7,475 nt of DNA from PFJX01 sp964646585 (lineage in GTDB: Bacteria; Pseudomonadota; Gammaproteobacteria; Burkholderiales; Thiobacillaceae): positions 1 through 7,475 of the forward strand of contig CAZYEY010000143.1 in the NCBI GenBank assembly GCA_964646585.1, read 5' to 3'. Made by a program: the position numbers and the translations under genes. Numbering within the stretch: the stretch's first letter is position 1; each line of letters starts with the position of its first letter. This document shows, one piece after another, positions 4,699 to 7,475 of this stretch. The notes under the pieces were generated by a model. It saw only the letters and a program-made list of their open reading frames with translations, was not told the origin of the DNA and made no database searches.

Positions 4699-6056
4699 AC
4701 GCGCCCCTGCTGGTGCCACAGACCGCACCCTTGCGGCGCTGCGCGGTGTACTGCCGCGTCTCCAGCGACGAACGGCTGGATCAGTCCTTCAATTCCATCG
4801 ATGCCCAGAAGGAAGCCGGGCACGCCTTCATCAAGAGCCAGAGCCACGAGGGCTGGATCGCCGTGGCCGACGACTACGACGATGGCGGGTTCTCCGGCGG
4901 CAATATGGAACGGCCAGCTCTCAAACGCCTGATGGCGGACATCCAGATGGGCAAGGTCGACATCGTGGTCGTCTATAAAATCGACCGGCTGTCACGCTCG
5001 CTGGCCGATTTTGCGCGGATGGTCGATGTGTTCGACCGCCACCGGGTCAGCTTCAGCGCCGTCACGCAGCAGATCAACTCAGCCACCTCGATGGGGCGGC
5101 TGATGCTCAACGTCCTGCTGTCCTTCGCACAGTTCGAACGGGAAGTGACTGGCGAGCGCATCCGCGACAAGATCGCCGCCAGCAAGGCCAAGGGGATGTG
5201 GATGGGTGGGCCGCTGCCGCTGGGGTACGACGTTCGGGATCGGCTGCTCATGGTGAATGAAACAGAAGCCACGCTGGTGCGCCGCATCTTCGCCGACTTC
5301 GTCACCGTGCGCTCGGCCACGCTGATGGCCAAGACCTACGGCGCGCAAGGCGTGGTCACCAAGGGTGGCAAGCCCTTCACCAAGCAGACCATCTACAAGA
5401 TGCTGCACAACCGGATGTACCTGGGCGAGATCGTCCACAAGGGCCAAAGCTTCCCCGGCCAGCATCAGGCCATCGTGACGCAGGCGCAGTGGGATGCCGT
5501 GCACGCACTGATCGCCACCGATGGCATCGAGCGGCGGCGCGAGACCAAGGGCCGCCAGCGTGAACCGGTTCTGCTGCGTGGCCTGCTGTTCACAGCCGAC
5601 GGTGAACGGCTGGTGCCCAGTTACACCGTCAAGAATGGCAAGACCTACCGCTACTACAGCCCAATCAAGCACCGGCGCTTTGGCGCGTGGGCCAGCCAGC
5701 ACGGGCCACTACCGGCAGCGCCTATTGAGGAATTGGTGACCCAGCAGATCGTAGCGGCGCTGCCAGCGCCGCATATCGTGCAGTCGGTGTGGGATCGGAT
5801 TCGGACAGCCCGCCCAGACCTGTCGGAGCCGGAGGTGGTCTTGCCGATGCGAAATCTGGCTGGCCTGTGGCAACAGTTGTTCCCCGCTGAACAGCGTCGA
5901 CTGGCGCAGTTGCTGATCGAGCGCGTTGTGATTGCCGATGGCGGGTTGGAAATCATCTGGCGCGATCAGGGCTGGCAGGAATTGGCCGGGGAACTGCTGC
6001 CCGGCACCATCGGCGCGGAATTGCAGGAATGGGAACAGCAGGAGGTGGAGGCATGA
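4695..6056 (+). CDS. Large serine recombinase (resolvase/invertase type)
   Basis: This 453-aa enzyme would catalyse site-specific DNA cutting and strand exchange through a covalent 5'-phosphoserine link. The catalytic domain spans about 15-165: YCRVSSDE at 19-26 gives Arg21 and nucleophile Ser23, followed by DDYDDGGFSGGNMERPAL (59-76), VYKIDRLSRSLADF (93-106) and the helix FAQFEREVTGERIRDKI (144-160). The recombinase domain covers about 170-275, with GPLPLGYDV and TIYKMLHNRMYLGEIVHKG. The region that normally forms a zinc ribbon (about 293-330, LLRGLLFTADGERLVPSYT...) keeps the hydrophobic pattern and YRYY but has no cysteines. The only cysteines in the protein are 16 and 20. The end (about 385-425) is the usual helical/coiled tail. 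It overlaps both neighbours by 4 nt, so the three proteins are probably made together. It likely integrates or excises the element, but no att site can be identified here. Confidence 0.93.
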   Translation: MNAPLLVPQTAPLRRCAVYCRVSSDERLDQSFNSIDAQKEAGHAFIKSQSHEGWIAVADDYDDGGFSGGNMERPALKRLMADIQMGKVDIVVVYKIDRLSRSLADFARMVDVFDRHRVSFSAVTQQINSATSMGRLMLNVLLSFAQFEREVTGERIRDKIAASKAKGMWMGGPLPLGYDVRDRLLMVNETEATLVRRIFADFVTVRSATLMAKTYGAQGVVTKGGKPFTKQTIYKMLHNRMYLGEIVHKGQSFPGQHQAIVTQAQWDAVHALIATDGIERRRETKGRQREPVLLRGLLFTADGERLVPSYTVKNGKTYRYYSPIKHRRFGAWASQHGPLPAAPIEELVTQQIVAALPAPHIVQSVWDRIRTARPDLSEPEVVLPMRNLAGLWQQLFPAEQRRLAQLLIERVVIADGGLEIIWRDQGWQELAGELLPGTIGAELQEWEQQEVEA

Positions 6057-6505
6057 AGCCGAAAGTGCAGGCTTTGGGCAGCCCCGTTGCGCGCGAACGC
6101 CGGGACGGCGGCCAGGTGAAACTGTCCACCTTCATCCCGCTGAAGATCCGCAAACGCGGCGCCAGCAAGGTGGTGGTGCGACCCGATGGGGCGGTCGAGT
6201 CGCCGGGCAAGATCGCCAGTCAGATTGACCAACCGTTGCTGGTGGCGCTGACGCGGGCCTTCTACTGGCAGCAACTGCTCGACGACGGTGTGGTCGGCAG
6301 CGGCAGCGAAATCGCCCAGCGCGAAGGCCTGCACCACTCGACGGTCAACGAGCTGCTGCGCCTAACCCTGCTGGAGCCGGCCATCATCCAGAGCATCCTG
6401 GTCGGGCAGCAGCCCAAGTGCATGAGCCTGCTGTGGTTCCAGCGCAATCCGCTGCCGACCGACTGGGTGGCGCAGCGGGAGGTGGTGGCGGGGTTCGACG
6501 CCTGA
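6053..6505 (+). CDS. Recombinase-linked protein with ParB-like helix-turn-helix
   Basis: This 150-aa protein starts at ATG 6053, overlapping the recombinase stop, with a strong purine-rich ribosome site GGAGGTGGAG at 6041-6050. Residues 22-47 (VKLSTFIPLKIRKRGASKVV) are basic and beta-like. A helix-turn-helix is visible at about 84-108 (GSEIAQREGLHHSTVNELLRL), followed by LLEPAIIQSILVGQQP, the spacing seen in ParB/KorB-type HTH domains where a 'L.P.I...I..G' segment follows the recognition helix. It has no ParB CTPase motif and is much shorter than ParB. Genes of this kind commonly follow DUF2924 and a serine recombinase. A role as DNA-binding partner or repressor of the cassette is inferred. 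Confidence 0.75.
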   Translation: MKPKVQALGSPVARERRDGGQVKLSTFIPLKIRKRGASKVVVRPDGAVESPGKIASQIDQPLLVALTRAFYWQQLLDDGVVGSGSEIAQREGLHHSTVNELLRLTLLEPAIIQSILVGQQPKCMSLLWFQRNPLPTDWVAQREVVAGFDA

Positions 6506-6510
6506 CCGAG

Positions 6511-6738
6511 TTACGAGCCCTCGATCACCCGTGCCACATCACTGCGGCATTCGGCGCACTTGCCCACCAGCAGCAAGTCGCGCCCCTTGATGGTGCCGCT
6601 GAAATTGGTGATCGTCACTTCGTGACGGCAGCGCCCGCACCAGACGTTGGATAGCAGCCGCTGGCGGATGTCGGCAGGGATGGACTCCCAGCGCTGACGG
6701 GCCGGCTTGGTAAAAGTGGGCAGTGATTCGATGGTCAT
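6511..6738 (-). CDS. Small zinc-ribbon protein, 75 aa
   Basis: This minus-strand gene ends at TAA (6513-6511), 5 nt from the convergent recombinase-cassette stop. It has two CxxC pairs, CGRC at 34-37 and CAEC at 61-64, with His39 beside the first: a typical single zinc-ribbon layout. The N-terminal 30 residues are helical (WESIPADIRQRLL). No ribosome site precedes ATG 6738, but it begins 3 nt after the GNAT stop, so it is likely translated by coupling with the toxin gene. The function is unknown. It could bind nucleic acid or be an accessory of the neighbouring toxin-antitoxin pair; position is the only support for that. Confidence 0.7.
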   Translation of the reverse strand: MTIESLPTFTKPARQRWESIPADIRQRLLSNVWCGRCRHEVTITNFSGTIKGRDLLLVGKCAECRSDVARVIEGS

Positions 6739-6741
6739 GGT

Positions 6742-7242
6742 TCAGCGGACCCAGCGACGGGCGTCCTTCAAGAGCAGCAACAATTGCTGTTCGCGCAGCG
6801 GTGACGCGATGAACCCGAACCGGGTGTAGAACCTCGCCGCTTCTTCATCGATCGGATGGGTCAGCATGGCACGGATGCCGGCCTGCTCGGCAATCAGCAT
6901 CGTGCGACGAATCGCATCCTGCAGCAGGCCAAAGCCGATCCCTCGCCCCTGGTCCACCACCGAGACAGCGAGCCTCGCCAGAATCACCACCGGCAACGGG
7001 TATTGCCCCATCCCTTTGCGACTGCGCTCCGGCGCCTCCAGCGTGTCGACCTGGCCCACGGTCAGGCTGAAGTAGCCCGCCACGCGGCCATCGTCCTCGG
7101 CAACGACAAAGGTCTTGGCCGAGCCACTGCCCTGAGCCTGGCGGGCGTGGCGCAACAGCCAGTCATTCAGCGCGGGCTTGCCGCAATCAAAACCCTCCAG
7201 CCGATGCTGCGCAGCCAAAGGCTCCGGTGCGCGCAACGTCAC
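6742..7242 (-). CDS. GNAT-family acetyltransferase, TacT-like toxin
   Basis: This 166-aa protein opens with GTG 7242, overlapping the antitoxin stop (GTGA), the coupling typical of TacA/TacT pairs. The order of motifs fits TacT-type GNAT toxins: FDCGKPALNDWLLRHARQAQ (18-37), GYFSLTVGQV (56-65), LPVVILARLAV (83-93), the acetyl-CoA loop DQGRGIGFGLL (97-107) with its Q/RxxGxG-like pattern, and AARFYTRFGF (135-144), where Tyr139 matches the conserved catalytic tyrosine. Known relatives acetylate the amino group of charged tRNAs and block translation; the tRNA target of this one cannot be read from sequence. The downstream zinc-ribbon gene starts 3 nt later. All key residues appear intact, so it is likely active. 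Confidence 0.88.
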   Translation of the reverse strand: MTLRAPEPLAAQHRLEGFDCGKPALNDWLLRHARQAQGSGSAKTFVVAEDDGRVAGYFSLTVGQVDTLEAPERSRKGMGQYPLPVVILARLAVSVVDQGRGIGFGLLQDAIRRTMLIAEQAGIRAMLTHPIDEEAARFYTRFGFIASPLREQQLLLLLKDARRWVR

Positions 7243-7475
7243 TTCGTGTCCCAGGGCGCCTTGCGGGCAAACAGATCACGCAAACCCTCATTGGCCTGTT
7301 CGGGGCGATCCAGCAGATCCATCAGGGCCTGGTACTGGCTGCCCGAGACCATGAACAATCGTTGGTCCAGCAGCGTCTGCTCGGCGGCCAGGCACGCGCT
7401 GTCGAGGATGAAGTCGGTCAACGACTTGTGGGCCACCTCGGCGGCACGGCGCAGCACCACCTCCTGTTCGGGGGT
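7239..7475 (-). CDS. DUF1778 (TacA-like) antitoxin, N-terminally truncated by the window edge
   Basis: Seventy-eight residues are visible, running off the right edge (the gene starts beyond 7475). The sequence TPEQEVVLRRAAEVAHKSLTDF is the second half of the ribbon-helix-helix DNA-binding domain of DUF1778 antitoxins. The C-terminal part (LFMVSGSQYQALMDLLDRPEQ, LRDLFARKAPW) is the toxin-binding tail, which ends with the usual short hydrophobic segment. The antitoxin would bind and neutralise the GNAT toxin and repress their shared promoter, which is outside the window. The stop overlaps the toxin start by 4 nt. About 15-20 N-terminal residues are missing, judged from the family's usual length. 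Confidence 0.88.
   Translation of the reverse strand, partial: TPEQEVVLRRAAEVAHKSLTDFILDSACLAAEQTLLDQRLFMVSGSQYQALMDLLDRPEQANEGLRDLFARKAPWDTK

Overview
The window is GC-rich accessory DNA with dense proteobacterial-style coding. An AlpA regulator, a DUF3987 protein, a DUF2924/serine-recombinase cassette and a TacA/TacT-like pair together suggest an integrated element (genomic island or prophage-like) in a high-GC beta- or gammaproteobacterium. The species cannot be fixed from sequence alone.

Layout. (1) 1-139: the 3' end of an IS3-family transposase, truncated by the window edge. (2) 140-322: non-coding leader with no convincing promoter. (3) 323-4176, plus strand: a packed run of alpA, a candidate 51-aa ORF, a DUF3987 primase/helicase-like gene with an apparent -1 frameshift near 1922, and three genes I do not recognise (88, 314 and 147 aa). 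A 9-bp repeat, GGATTCGCA-like, lies tandemly on both sides of the DUF3987 gene in opposite orientations. A 160-bp spacer before the 147-aa gene holds several hairpins and four GTTACC words. (4) 4237-6505, plus strand: a three-gene cassette with ATGA overlaps: DUF2924 protein, large serine recombinase, and a small protein with a ParB-like helix-turn-helix. (5) 6511-7475, minus strand, convergent with the cassette: partial DUF1778 (TacA-like) antitoxin, GNAT (TacT-like) toxin, and a 75-aa four-cysteine zinc-ribbon protein, all tightly packed.

How the parts may work together (inference): AlpA-type proteins regulate excision or expression in mobile elements. The DUF3987 protein and its unknown neighbours look like the replication or maintenance block. 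The serine recombinase with its two partners would handle integration and excision. The toxin-antitoxin pair would stabilise the element. The most unusual signals are the inverted 9-bp repeat clusters, the hairpin/GTTACC spacer, the frameshift in the DUF3987 gene, and a serine recombinase with no zinc-ribbon cysteines.
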